A stretch of DNA of 64,000 nucleotides, from assembly GCA_964007475.1 (NCBI GenBank), contig OZ023273.1, forward strand, positions 145,611,308 through 145,675,307, read 5' to 3'. The stretch comes from Hybos culiciformis. Its lineage: Eukaryota > Arthropoda > Insecta > Diptera > Hybotidae. This document shows, piece by piece, positions 49,275-61,812 of the stretch. Position numbers and translations under genes: made by a program. Each line of letters starts with the position of its first letter. Position 1 is the stretch's first letter. Below the pieces are notes generated by a model. That model did not search any database. It saw nothing but the letters and a program-made list of their open reading frames with translations, and had not been told where the DNA came from.

Positions 49275-50057
49275 CAGTGCTCGAAGTCAGGTGGGATGGG
49301 GTGGGATGCCATCCCGGTACTTCTGAATAATTCTAAACTAATCCCACCACTTCTTAGGATGGAAAAATGCATCCCGGAACATATTTTTTTAAATTTTAAA
49401 TAATTTTTTATGAATTTTAAATATTTGTTATCAAAAAGAAATTAAAAATAATTTTAAATGAGACTTAAAATTCAAATAATAAATACAGTAGTATATATTT
49501 TGGTTACTAATTGGCTATGTAGATAACTTTCGCACAGCTTTTCATAAATTTAAATTTTTACCCGATCAAATTTTGAATAATCTCTATCTTTGGTTAACTT
49601 CCAAATATTGTTAAATTTTTTTTTTTTTTAAATGGTTAAATTTTTTAATAAAAAAAAGAAAAATTGAAGAACAGCAGGAGATATAAAGGCGGTGGGAGAA
49701 GAGCATTTGAATTAATGTACTTAGCACATTAAGCCAAGATAAGACATTACACGAGCCCAATACTTTGAAGTTCCTAGATTACCAGGCAGAAACACAATGA
49801 TGTGAAAAGTTAGAAACATATATATATAACAGTTAAAAAAAGTGGAGTAGGATGTTCTATTTGCAGTTCATTAAATGATTTAGTAACAACAAAGACGCAA
49901 CGCAAGGGTTGAAGCTGGTAAAATTAAAATAAAGTTCTTTGAATGAGTCATTTTTCTACTAAAAAACGACAAAGCGATAGGAACCCCACGAGCCTCAACC
50001 TGCTCTTAAAATTTTTTTAACCATCCCACCACTTTTAGCCTGCCACTTCGACCACTG
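49275..50057. mobile_element. Non-autonomous hAT-type transposon, 783 bp
   Basis: The left end cagtgctcgaagt and the right end, reverse complemented cagtggtcgaagt, match at 12 of 13 positions. The same 8 bp, gatatact, flanks both sides (49267-49274 and 50058-50065), diagnostic of hAT insertion. The word gtgggatg and its complement catcccac recur several times near both ends (for example 49292-49375 and 50021-50030), which are plausible transposase binding sites. The interior is AT-rich and non-coding. It is a separate family from the hAT elements at 2150 and 9955, judging by the terminal sequences. Confidence 0.92.
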
Positions 50058-50065
50058 GATATACT
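50058..50065. repeat. Right target-site duplication of hAT element
   Basis: The 8-bp gatatact abuts the right end and matches 49267-49274. Confidence 0.9.
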
Positions 50066-52603
50066 TGTCTGGACAGTGCACAGGGAATAGATTTGGGGCC
50101 AGCAGCTTAGTGAAAATAAATTAAAAAATTTAATTGAAGCTTTTGCACATTTTAAGACTGAATCGATATTATTATATTAAAATAGGGATCACCGGGAAGT
50201 GCTATTTGACTAGACATGTGGATATTTAAAAATTTTGAAATTTAAAAAAATGTTTAACAAATAATTTGCGATATTCAAGTATTAGATTGCAGGTCTTTAA
50301 TGATGGCCAAAAATTACATTAAAGTACTTTAATAATGTTTTCCGAAAAATACTGGATTACAATTCATTATAAAAGAATAAAAAATTTGATCTTATTTCAT
50401 TATTGCAATTTCATCCGTGTCCATCCTTTCACTTTACAATCATAGAAAAAAAAAATAGATTTTTTTTTTCAGGATCTTAAAAAATGATGTAAAGATCGTT
50501 AAATCACTCTTTTTATTAGAAAAATAAATTTACAAAAAAAAAATTTAATGCAATAGTTTTCTTATAATTATTTTCTTATAATTATTTTCTTATAATTATT
50601 TGTTTTCCTTATCAAAACGTTCTTAGCAGGAGCAACATAGTATACAATCCATATTTTGATCTCCTTTAGTAAGTAAAAAGTTTTAATTTTCTTTTAATGA
50701 CACATAAATTGAAACATTTTAATAAAATTATTTACAAAATAACTTGATGAAAAGAAAATTTTCTTTTTTTTTTTCGAATTTCAAACGTTTAATCTGACGA
50801 TATTAAAAATAATCAGATCAGTTCACAAATTGCAAAACATTCATATTTTTACCCAATTACACTAGTTTTATTACATTATCTTTTTTTTTTAAGTAAACGT
50901 TACAAAAGGATATTGATTTGGTCGTTTATTTTTCACAGTAGGTGGAATATGATCAATTTTTCATTTCTTTTTAGAAATCTTTTCCTGATCCTTTAAAAAT
51001 AAAAAATTATATATGTAGTTACATACAAATATGAAACAAAAAACAATATTATGCTTTGTTACCGAAGATTTCCTTTTGTATCATAAAAATCCTTTCTTGT
51101 GGGAAGATTGCAAAAAAAAATTTTTTTTTTTTTTTAACTACATCATGTTATATTTTCTTTGAATAATAGAAAATATTCTTAATTTTTTCACTGCCAAATG
51201 ATATCCACATGTTATTCTAAATCACTTGAAAATTTCCTTTGCCAAGACAAAAATGTGAATTTTATAAATAAATCACTTAATTATTTTCTGATTTCTAAGA
51301 AATAAAAATGAAATTTGTTAAAAAAAAAAAAAAAGGACATATGATCCTTGATTTTATATTCTTTTTGTAATATAGTAGAAAAATTTCCAATATAATGAAA
51401 TTTAATATACGATGTACTTATATCTATACGCATAAATATGTTTGTAATTGAATTTTACTTGAATTGGAAAGTTAATATTAGTGTTGAATTAACTAGTGCA
51501 AAAATAAATAAATAAAGCTTGAAAGTATAAATTACATGCCATTGTAAGTAATTTTGTGAAAATTTGTACATTATTAGTGTACCTTCATTATACAATACAT
51601 AATCTACTAATTTTGGGCAAAATAATTTCTTTAAAATAACACACACATTTAAATTACCATTTGAAAGCTGAAATTATTGAAATTTCTCTTATTTGGATCT
51701 TCCAATGCAACCTTCTCAAACAAATTTTTATGTATTTCAAACAATCTTTAATAGAAAATTCTTTAATTTTATTCTAATAAGACAATATTCATTTAATAAT
51801 ATAAAACTCCTTAAATAGCCAATCTATTGATTGATTAAATTAATGGTATATTAAAAAAACATAAATTAAGAGTACATTGTTTTATATAAAAATATAAAAA
51901 AAAAACAAATTAAAAGAGGTTTTTTGTTCGCTTTTAGTATACATTTTTTTTTTTTGTATTTATATCCGGATATGCGGGTATTTTCTTTTTAAGAATAAAA
52001 TCAAATTGAAATGAAAAACCACAATAACTCACTAATCCCACTTAAAAGCGAATTCTTTAATTCAAAAAAATATAATTACATCATAATAATTACCATGTAA
52101 CTTTAAATTGAATTTTTAACTAGGATAGAAAAAAAAAATTATTTCAAAATAATATAGTGGCCACTTTTAACTGCCACTTCTTAAACAACATTGAAAATCC
52201 CCTTTTTTAATATGCGGCATTATATGAAAACGTATAGAAGGAACAATATTGAAATTTCGATAATTCTTTTTTACATTATTTTATATGAAATATGCGCATC
52301 AAAAGTGAATTAAAGCATAAGTTATTGTATAGGGTCCAGTTTATAAAATTGATTCAAAAAAATGTTAAAAATTAAAGATCACTTGAAAAATTAGTTTCTG
52401 TCAATTATGTGTGCTTCAAATTGTGATAGTATATAGAAAAAAATATTATATATAGTGGCAAATTGTCAATTAGGAAATCATATTCAATAAAAAACCATTA
52501 ATCACAAATTAATTTTCTAAATAAGCCAGGATAAATTCTACACAAACCTAAGTTTGAATACCAGTGTCCTGCCAATCTTAAAGCATGTTATTTTATTGAT
52601 ATA
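50066..52603. other. AT-rich non-coding stretch
   Basis: No gene. A 14-bp tandem repeat lies at 50557-50598. No further exon of the cuticle-like candidate (a PDG-type or Y-x-A-D motif) could be seen on the minus strand. Confidence 0.5.
50557..50598. repeat. 14-bp tandem repeat, three copies
   Basis: Three identical copies of ttttcttataatta. Confidence 0.92.
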
Positions 52604-52787
52604 TCATCCCTGTCCTTGATGGTCGTTATCTATTTTGAAGCTCTCTTTGTTAATTAAGAAAAAGTTGAATGAATAACTAGGTGAACCCAGCTCTGGATAG
52701 TTTCGAATTTCAATCGTTTCTTTATAGATGTAAGGCGCAGCGTACAGATATTGCGAGAACACACCTAAAACTAAGAGTAATTTCTTG
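52604..52787 (-). CDS. Candidate exon of a secreted, cuticle-protein-like product
   Basis: A pyrimidine-rich tract and acceptor (attcattttgaaccatag) precede a frame that starts KKLLLVLGVFSQYLYA, a hydrophobic signal-peptide core with an A-P cleavage-like junction. It continues PYIYKETIEIRNYPELGSPS, then YSFNFFLINKESFKIDNDHQ and GQG before TGA. Insect CPR cuticular protein genes commonly have an intron early in the signal peptide and a YSF-Y/F motif opening the chitin-binding RR domain, so both layout and the SYSFNF motif fit. The rest of the RR domain is not found and no GT donor precedes the stop, so the gene may be truncated or misread. There is no ATG in this exon; the start would have to lie upstream. 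Confidence 0.38.
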
Positions 52788-53796
52788 CTATGGTTCAAAA
52801 TGAATCAAATTAAAAAAAAACACAAAATATTGGATTTCCCGCAAAATATATTTTCCCTTTCATTTATTCACTGATTTTTTTTTTTTTTTCAGTTAAATAT
52901 GAAAATAATTATTTTCTATAAAAATTCAATAATTTTTTTCTTTTACCTAAATTTTAAATGATAAAATCTTTGAAAATAAACATTATCAAAAAAAAAAAAA
53001 AAAAAAAAACGTTTGATGGCAATTTGAGAAGCTATCATTAAATATAAAAACTGATTTCCGGATATTTTAATAGAAAGGATATTTCAAGGACCTCTTGGTG
53101 AAATGGGAGTTACCTGTCGAAAGGACAAAAACGAAAAATGAAAAAAATTTGAATGTAATGCGCGAATAAAATATGGAAGAAAAAAATTATTGATTTAATG
53201 AATTTTTCTCGGTTAACCACAAATAAATCGCAAAAACTTTAGGAATATGTACACAACACAACAACAAAAAAAAAAACGTTAAATATCAAATTTTATTTCC
53301 CAAAAATTTTACTTTAACTTGTATTTTATAAAGAAATCATTTTATATTTAAGAATACTTCCTGATAACCGGAAATCAATTTTCAAAGAATAAGAAAAAAT
53401 AAAAAAATATATTTCTAACATCTTTCTAAATCAAATTGCACGTTTGAAATAATGTTGAGATTAAAAAATTATTTTTTTTTCTTTTTAAATATTTTCATCG
53501 AAAGCTTCTTTTTATTACAACATTCCGAAATTTCTTTCATTTTGAAATTTTCTACGAGCTCCCAATTTGACAAACATTTTTATATCTTCCTGAGTAAAAT
53601 AGAAGTTTAAGGAAATAACCGTTTCAAGATTAAAAAATTTATATATATAAGCCTTTTATAAGATTTTAGTTCCTTTCCAAGGTTTTAAAAATCTAATCAA
53701 TATTTATGGAAATGGCAGATATTATGTACCACTATAAAACACATGCTGCAATGTACACACTAAAACATATAGTGATGGAACTTCTTTATCGATAAA
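52788..53796. other. AT-rich non-coding stretch
   Basis: No linked first exon was identified for the cuticle-like candidate. Near 53058-53140 the plus strand has a short frame (PDILIERIFQGPLGEMGVTC) and the minus strand has a strong donor-like cag|gtaact; neither could be joined to anything. Confidence 0.4.
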
Positions 53797-54250
53797 TTTT
53801 TTTTTTTTTTTATTAAAGTTACCAACTCACTAGGTGGGATACCTTTTATGCTTAAAGAAGCATGGATTTGATAATGAAAGGAAGTTTAGACGGGATTTAA
53901 AAGTGGGATAGTTAGTAGGTAATCATGTACACTTTTCTTAAAGAGGCACAAGTCGTAAGTCAAACGTGCGCCAGCTGTCGGGAACAATTTTAATGGGACA
54001 GCATTCCACATTCTCGAGGTACGAACTGAAAACGAATCTCCAAAGCTCGTTCTCTCACATTTGGGAATTTTGACGAAATATGGATGTGACGTTGAAGTGG
54101 TACGAGTTTGGTGTGAAAATACTTGAAGTGGAGGAAGTAGGGCCTTTACTTCCAGGGAACACGTATCCGTTCCAACAAGATATTTATAAAAAATTGAAAG
54201 TGAACCTAAATTGATCCAATTCAAGCACTTCTGTGCTTTGATGATCACAT
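53797..54250 (-). mobile_element. 5'-truncated non-LTR retrotransposon, 3' end
   Basis: The minus strand encodes the C-terminal tail of a non-LTR reverse-transcriptase protein (frame 53886-54248). Recognisable features are LNWINLGSL and FYKYLVGTDTCSLEVKALLP, then SHPYFVKIPKCERTSFGDSF, SVRTSRMWNAVPL and finally CLFKKSVHDYLL. The R-T-R, F--S(F)-x-R-T-x-R-x-WN and FK--V pattern is conserved at the end of many Jockey/CR1-like polymerases. After the stop comes an ~75-base 3' untranslated region and a poly(A) tail (53797-53811 as T on the plus strand). The catalytic polymerase and endonuclease parts are missing, the usual result of incomplete target-primed reverse transcription. The codons EHRRK normally found between NLGSL and FYKY seem deleted. 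No start codon is present; the frame simply begins at the truncation. Confidence 0.85.
53886..54250 (-). pseudogene. Reverse-transcriptase C-terminal fragment
   Basis: This is the open part of the retroelement. About 121 codons are intact without a stop, unusual for this composition, so the insertion is not ancient. It covers only the region downstream of the polymerase thumb and cannot be functional. Confidence 0.82.
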
Positions 54251-57200
54251 ACTAAAATTTTTGCAATAAAATTATTGTTTTTCTAAATTAAATATAAAAT
54301 TCGATAAATAACAATGTATTTTTCAAAATCAAAAGGATGATGCACTCAAAAATATTTTCGTTTTGGCCTTGATTTCGTTCAAAGAAAACATAATTTCTAA
54401 TAGTGGCCATTGTACTTTAAAATATAATCATAAGTTTTTTTTTTATATTTATATTTGAAATAATATTTAATTGCTTTTGCTATTATTCTATGCAATTCAC
54501 TTTTAATTAGATTAGAAATAATAATTATTAAAAAAATGAAACAACTGTCTGTTTTTTTTTTGTTTGTTTTTGTTAATTTAACTGATTTCGAGGCGAGTGC
54601 ATTAAACGACCCACTGATAATGAGCGGAAATCCTTGAACCAAAAATTAAAAAAAAATCTTTCAAATTATATTTGTCAAATCATATATTGTGACTATATCA
54701 AATAGATTTTATATTTTCTTTGAGAAAATACATAAAATTATAATAATAAAACATCTAAATAAATATTATACTTATTTATACATATATTTACTAATTTTTT
54801 ATTTTTTTTTAATCATTTTGGTTAAATTAAAAAAATTGTATGCAAAGACGTTAAAAATATAATTTATTTTCGTCTAAAAATTTAAAATTTATTAATTTTA
54901 TTAAAATCCAGTAATTATTGATAAGAGAATCAAAAAAAATAAGTATGTTCGAATAAACTATGGAAAAATGTTAATTTATTAAATTATTCACATATAATGT
55001 ATAATACAATTTTTACAAAAATTCATTTTAGGTATTCAGAAGAAATAAAGACTCGGAGGAAAATCAGGTATAAATTGTAACAAAAGTTGTGTTAGTTTCT
55101 TGCATTTATTATCAAATATATAATAATTCTTTCAAATATGTATAACAAATGCATTTCAGTAAAAGGTGATAATTGAAAAAAGCGAATAAAAGTTACAAAC
55201 AATTTTCTTTTTACATACAAAATGAATATTGCTATAATCAAATGAAAGGTATAAATAGGATCTATTTTTCCTGTTATGATAAAAAGATAATTATGATTAA
55301 GTTATCTACTAGTTCGATTATGACCTATTCATTCAGCAATGATATACAGAAATTATAGCTGCGATAGCTATCTGCTTCTGCAATGAGAGGCATAAGATTT
55401 TGAAGTTCTCTTTTTACTTAAATGAACTCACTATAAATTTTAAGCAATTTATAGCTTCCAAAATATTGCTCAAGAAAGATTTTTTCATTTGATTATTTTT
55501 ATTTAGACAACTGAAAAGTATGATAATATTTTTTAAATCACAAATTTTACAAAGAATCTAAAGAAAATAATTAATTTTAAAAAATATTATACTTTCTTTC
55601 CGCAGAAGATGAGACTGCTATATAATTTTCAAATGCAATGCAAAAAAAAAACTCCATTCATTTGAATAAAAATTTTTTAACATTAATTTTATTGTCACCA
55701 TGTGACAATAAATTTGAAATGAAACGATTAGAAAGGGTACACGTCCGTCGGTACATCGCATATTTCCTTATAATCTAAGAAAGAAGTACAGTTCCTACTT
55801 CTAAAGAGTTTATGCTGTGATTGTGAGAATTAATAAGCTCAATATATTATTATTAATTTGTCAGTAGTAAAAAAGCTTGTCCTTCAATAAAAATTGTATT
55901 AAATTTGTGTAGAAAAATATTACAACACCGATGTTTTAGGAATTCAAAATTTTTTTTTTTATTATTTTTGCCAATCATTAAAAAAACTTTGTTCCAAATA
56001 TTTAAAGAAAATATATAGTCATCATTTTTCTTATTCTCATGATTATTTCAATTTCTGAATATTTTTGATGATTTCATTTTTTATATTTTCCATTTTTTGG
56101 CAATAAAAAACAATTTTACGCAAATCATTTTCTAAAACAAAAATAAAAGGAACCATAGAGCTATTATAGGAATTCACCTAAAATGAAATAGAAATGTCCT
56201 TTTTATTCTCGTTTTCTTTTCAGAAAACAGAAACAGAAAATTTATGAAAATTTTTGCCATATGTGTGATGATGATATCCTTTTTTTAGCCATGAAGTTGT
56301 AATAATTTTTTTCAATTTTTCACTTTTTCATATATTTTTTTAAGATAAAAAATATCATAAAATATAAAATATATTTTTTTGTATTTTTTGTTCAAATAAT
56401 TTGTCCTTTTTGCATAATTTTTCTTAAAGTGATATATCCAATGTCATATGATAATTTTATTTTTTTGTGATTTTATTCAGGGAAAAGAATTTATAGGAGT
56501 TAGTATCTCTAACACTCAAAATGGCAGAATTTAATGTTGAAGTAGAAAATAATCATAATTAAACGTAATTCTTGACATATACTTACTTGACAACGATTTT
56601 ATATAACTATCCTTTCTGAACTCTTCGGAGAATAGAATAATTTGGAGGTCCTGAATAGTGGAACAAAATATAATGAAATGACACAATATAAGATTACAGT
56701 ATTCCATGGTTTTAATTTTATTTAACATAAACTTATATGACCTAAATTATGCTATAAAAGCTAAAACATTTTTGCTGCATTAGAATGATGCCTCGACTTT
56801 TCTCTATGTTTGTTTAAAAATTTTAGGTTCTTGACAGTACAGAATAAAAAGTACGTAAATGTAGTTTGTATATAGATAGATAGGTTTTGTTATTTATGTA
56901 CGAGTACTTTGTTCATTCTTTATATAATTTTTAAATTCATCTAAAGTACCACTTGATTAATTAATAAATCTACGGTAAATTGAACAAAAAAGTGATATTC
57001 TTTAAATTGCTTGGACAATAACTAATAAAAAAAAATAAAAAAAAGTCGTCCTCACAAATATTGTTTAAGATAAAAATTTTTATTTTTTTTTTAAACCCTT
57101 AACAATTTTGTAAATGTTCATTGTAAAATAGTTCCAAAAATAATTCATTTTTTTATCATTTATATAATATATGCTTTATTTATGCTATATTTAAATGGAA

Positions 57201-60200
57201 GGGTCGATACATTAATTTTATGGATAATTTCAAAAAAATTGGATAATTTGAAAAGGAAAAACGGAGTCCTTCCTGATCTTAGTTATATTGATAAATTATT
57301 ATCTTGAATCCATTATTACGAAGCTGAGTTAAATTTCGTAAGAATTTTTGGAATATTTATTATTTTAACTTAACAAAGTTACAAGCTATACGTACAATTA
57401 CTTCTTGTAACAAAACAGAAAAAATAAACTCACCTAATCAGTTTTATTTTTGTTATTATATGAATTAAATCAAAACATAGTTTCTACAGTACTCAATTTA
57501 ACAAATTTTTGAATCCTAAGTTTTACCTGCATACAAATATTAAACGCAATAGTGTTTAACTAAAACATCTTGACGTCCATTTCAAACTATTGACATTATG
57601 ACTATAAAATTTTTAATAATGTCTTTAAATTTTTATATACTCGTACATATTAAGTTTTTTTTTGTATATTTTTATACAATTTATTTATTCAATAATTTCT
57701 TCACAGAAGTTTGAAAACGAAGTCAACTTTAAGAATTTGTGACGAATTATTTTTTCACATTTTCTTTATTATCCTTTGAGACAAAAATCTAATATAAATT
57801 ATTATCCTTGAAATCATTAATCATATTTTTATAAAGAAAAATTAACAGAAATAATTTTCCTTTTTTTTTTTTTGGTCTTTGAAGTCCTTTTTTATGTAAT
57901 GAAGTTCTGATAGTGTATCGAAATGGTAAAAAAAAAACATGTCATCAAGGATTGGTATAGAGAAAAATAAATATACTACTTTGTTCAGGTGAAGTTCTCA
58001 AATAAGGTTTTATTATTATCACAATAATGTTATGTTTGTAAATTAAAAACGAATGTGGGTGGCTGAGTTATGATGAATTATTAAATAAAATGCAACTATA
58101 TGTACTGCCTAGTATAAAATAAATTTTAACATTTTTTTTTATTAAATAAACTACATAATATAAGAAAAATTTCTAGTTAAAATTAATTGCAATAACATTC
58201 CACTTCAAAAATGCAAAAACCATTAAAAAATGTTATTCGTTTTTCAATTTACTTTTGGTAACCATAAATTTGCGGCTTCACTGACCAGTTCGATGTTTAT
58301 GTAATTTTCCCACCAAAACTATCACGTTACAAACCTTTTTTATTTCACTGATTTCCCTCTTAAAATTATGAAATTATGTGGAAATTATTAAACATGCAAT
58401 ACTGGACCATATTAATTCAATTCCTCCACCTGTTAATAAAGTTTTATCGAAAAAATAGTGAAAACAAAATTATTTTACTACTTAAACATCAGCCGGATGT
58501 TTATTTTTGTATCCTGAAATATCAGATTACAAAACTAACACCAAAACTAAAGATAAATATTTTTAGATAAAACTATAGAAAAAAAATTGTGCAAGAGATG
58601 AACACTTGTTGTTTTATGAATATTGTGCATACAGAGAAAAGTTTTATTGTCAACTAACATCCTTTTTAGATTTCTTAAAAAAGCAACATTTTTAAAATTA
58701 AAAAAAAAAAAAAGGAAATAAAAGGATATTTGCTTCATGAAAATTTTGTTAAATAAAAAATGAATTTAAATGTAATATTTATGAACCGCAAAAAATATTA
58801 ATTTCCTGAGTATATTTCGAAAAAACACAAATTGTTTAAGCACCACAAAATAAAATTTCAGTTTTGAGAAAATTTTTAGCAATTAGATACTCATTTTTAT
58901 TTAAATCTTTGAAGTCAAATTAAAAACCCAATTCCGCTAACGATGATTCTAAATTGGTTTTCAGAAGGTGAGTTAATTAGGACATAAAATTATATCTCAT
59001 TAATTATTTAGAACTTAGAAAATCAAAATTTCATCAATTTATCAAAACAAAATACTGCTAACAAAAAATTTTCACATGAATCTAAAAATGCTAGGATTTA
59101 AAAAATAATATTTTTAATCGTATTTTCAACCTTATGTGCAATATTTTAAAATTTTAAGCAAATAATTGCGCACAAAATGAATAATCAAAAATTTGCTATT
59201 ATACCTAGTATAATATAATATATAAAATTATTTTCTCATGATATATTTTTACTTTATATTCGGTAACATAAAAAATTTTCCCACAAATCCTTTTTTTTTT
59301 TTTTTCAATTCAAATATTTATTATTTGATATACAAGATTATGACCAGTTATATTTATAAAGAAACTTAAATTGTTGTTAAACAATTTTATAAAATTATAA
59401 ATAATAAATATTTGAAATATTTTTTCCTTTTTGCATGAAAAGGATTTTCAAAAAAAAAAAAAAAAAAAGAGTCAAAAATCCTTCTTTTTTTTTGTCCCAC
59501 AAAATAGATTGAATAATTCCGCCTACACCTGCAATAGGGTCACATAACACTAAAAATATCATCATTTCGTATATGGGAATCCTTTATTAAAAAGGATAAA
59601 ATATATGTCTTTCAATAAGTTATAAAATCAAATTCCTTTGTTGTCAGTGTGAGATAATTTTTTTTTTTACTCCTAACAAAATTAAATTGATCCGTTTTAT
59701 TGAAAATTTATTTGCAATTTCTTGTAATAGGTTGGTTTTATTTATGTTAACTTCTTATCTGACTATCAAAAAGACATAATTTTTAATTGTATAATTAGGA
59801 AGTAATTTATGAGATCAAAAAATTATGATAATTTGAAATTTCTTAATTTGTTCAAATTCATCAGAACTTGGTCTTGAAATCAGAAAAGGAAATGACCCGC
59901 AGAAATTTTATTAATTTTTTTTTTTAATAAATATCCTGTCCTGTTTTAATAAAATAATTTTTTTTGTGTTTGGAACAAATTTTAAAAGTTGTTTTTAAAT
60001 AAAATCATTAATCATATTAAAATTGATAAACTCGAATTTTATTAATTATTATTGAGCTAAAATTATAAAAAGGATGTTATAGTTTTTATTGCATTGTTCA
60101 AAATATAGATGCGTTAATTTATCTTTTATTATAGAATCCAAATTTGATTGAATTTGAAATTTCAAGCCCACTGGACTCTTGAAAATCAAAAGAACCCGCC

Positions 60201-61497
60201 AAATACATTTTTATAAAGAAACTTCAATGCACTTCTTAGTGCAATTTTGCATTTAGATAGAATCGATTTGTATTAAATCAATCACTTTTTAAAGTTTCAA
60301 TAACACTGTAAAAATTGGTTGCTAAGAATTTCAAGGATATTCAATAACACTTTTTTCATATCGCAAAGAGCTTTAAAATAACAATTAATACAAAGTTATT
60401 AAAATTATATTTAATTTAATTAAGTCAAAGCCTGTACTTATATGATCTTACAAGAAAAATTATTATATTTTTTCAAATTTCAAATTTTTTAGAAGACACC
60501 AAAAATAAACTAAACTTCTAAATATTATTATTTTTAGTTGTTTGAAATATAATTTTGTTAACATCTTAACTATTTTTTTTAAACGAAGATGTGAATTAAA
60601 ACAAAAATTTTTTTTAAGGTTATATTTAAATTAAGTTTATAAAAAATTTAGTGTGTAAAAAAGGAAATTGCGTAATACAGATATAATATGAAAATAAAAA
60701 TATCCTTGACAAAAGGAAATACGCATGACCTAAGAATTTAAAATAAACTGAAATCTCGTTCAAGGGTACTGACCAGTAAATAACTTACATATGTTTTTTT
60801 AATCACAATGTGCAATATTTTTAATATATATATAACTCACGATGACTTATATGGAATGGTTTCTATTTTCCCTTTAAAGATTATAAAAAAATATAAAATT
60901 AAGGCCGAAATAAAACTATATCCATAATTCAAAAATAGTTCGAATCAAGATTCAGCAACATTCTGTTGAAGCTAGGATTTTTTGTAATGCATAGTAAATT
61001 CCCAACTAGTTAGTTTGTAAAAAAAAGAAACTAATAATAAAAATTTACTTTGCTTAAATCTTTCACATAATTTAGTTAGTTTATTAGTTAAATTCCCATC
61101 TACGCCAAATAAAACACTGAACATTTGTGCTCCCTAGGAGTTGGGTTTTTAAAAATTAAATAATATTCTTTAAAAATATTATATTCCTGATTTTTTTTTC
61201 TATTATATATTGAAAGAAAAAAAAGAAGCGAAATGAAAAATATTCCCATGCAAAATTTTCTAATCGAAAATCATTATTTTTTTTTTTATATAAATTTATA
61301 ACAAAAGGATTCACTATCCTTCCTTTGAGGAATTACAGTGTAATTATTATTATCTTTTTATTCAGGTCAAATAAATTTGAAAAGGATTTTATTTTATTTT
61401 ATAAATTGGCTACTTTCAAAAAATTGTTTCTTGATATCCATGTGAATTTTTACGAAAATTTTAAAATGTATTTACAGTATGTGTATATAGTGTGTAT
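54251..61497. other. AT-rich non-coding stretch
   Basis: No supported gene. A minus-strand frame at about 54560-54645 (VQGFPLIISGSFNALASKSV) is briefly GC-richer. A 9-bp-stem hairpin, ttattgtcaccatgtgacaa-taa, lies at about 55690-55713. At 59579-59597 ATCCTTT and AAAGGAT form a small inverted pair. Otherwise poly(A/T)-rich. Confidence 0.45.
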
Positions 61498-61812
61498 TTG
61501 AATGTTAGTATTACCATTGAGTAATAATATTTATAAGAGGGACAGAATTCATACAAGTAAATTTTTTTCAAAAATTATGACAATATTTTGAATGTATTGA
61601 GTAAACTTTTTTAACTCAAATGTGTTTATTCTTAATTTTATTATTTTTATTATTGTATTAAGAATAAACACATTTGAGCATGAAATTTTTCTTCAATACA
61701 TTGAAAATATTGGCATCATTTTTGAGTTATTTGAAAAAAAAATTCTGAAATTTACTTGTATGAATTCTGACCCTCTTATAAATATTATTCCTCTATGGTA
61801 TTACTTACTAGT
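61498..61812. repeat. Very long hairpin, ~135-150 bp arms
   Basis: The left arm (61498-61635) contains gaatgttagtattaccattg, ataagagggacagaattcat, acaagtaaattt, gaatgtattga and aaatgtgtttattcttaat. The right arm (61658-61812) returns each of these as its reverse complement, ending gtattacttactagttctg. The loop is only about 22 nt (tttattatttttattattgt). Pairing is excellent near the loop and accumulates mismatches and small gaps outward. Open frames inside it are by-products of the repeat. Confidence 0.88.

Noticed and set aside
53058..53140. Collagen-like GPLGEMG frame on the plus strand
   Set aside because: Only two G-x-x triplets, 28 codons, and no linked exon.
58376..58570. 64-codon ATG frame on the plus strand (MWKLLNMQYWTILIQFLHLL)
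   Set aside because: A true ATG and mixed residues made it worth a look, but no splice sites, homology or composition shift supports it.
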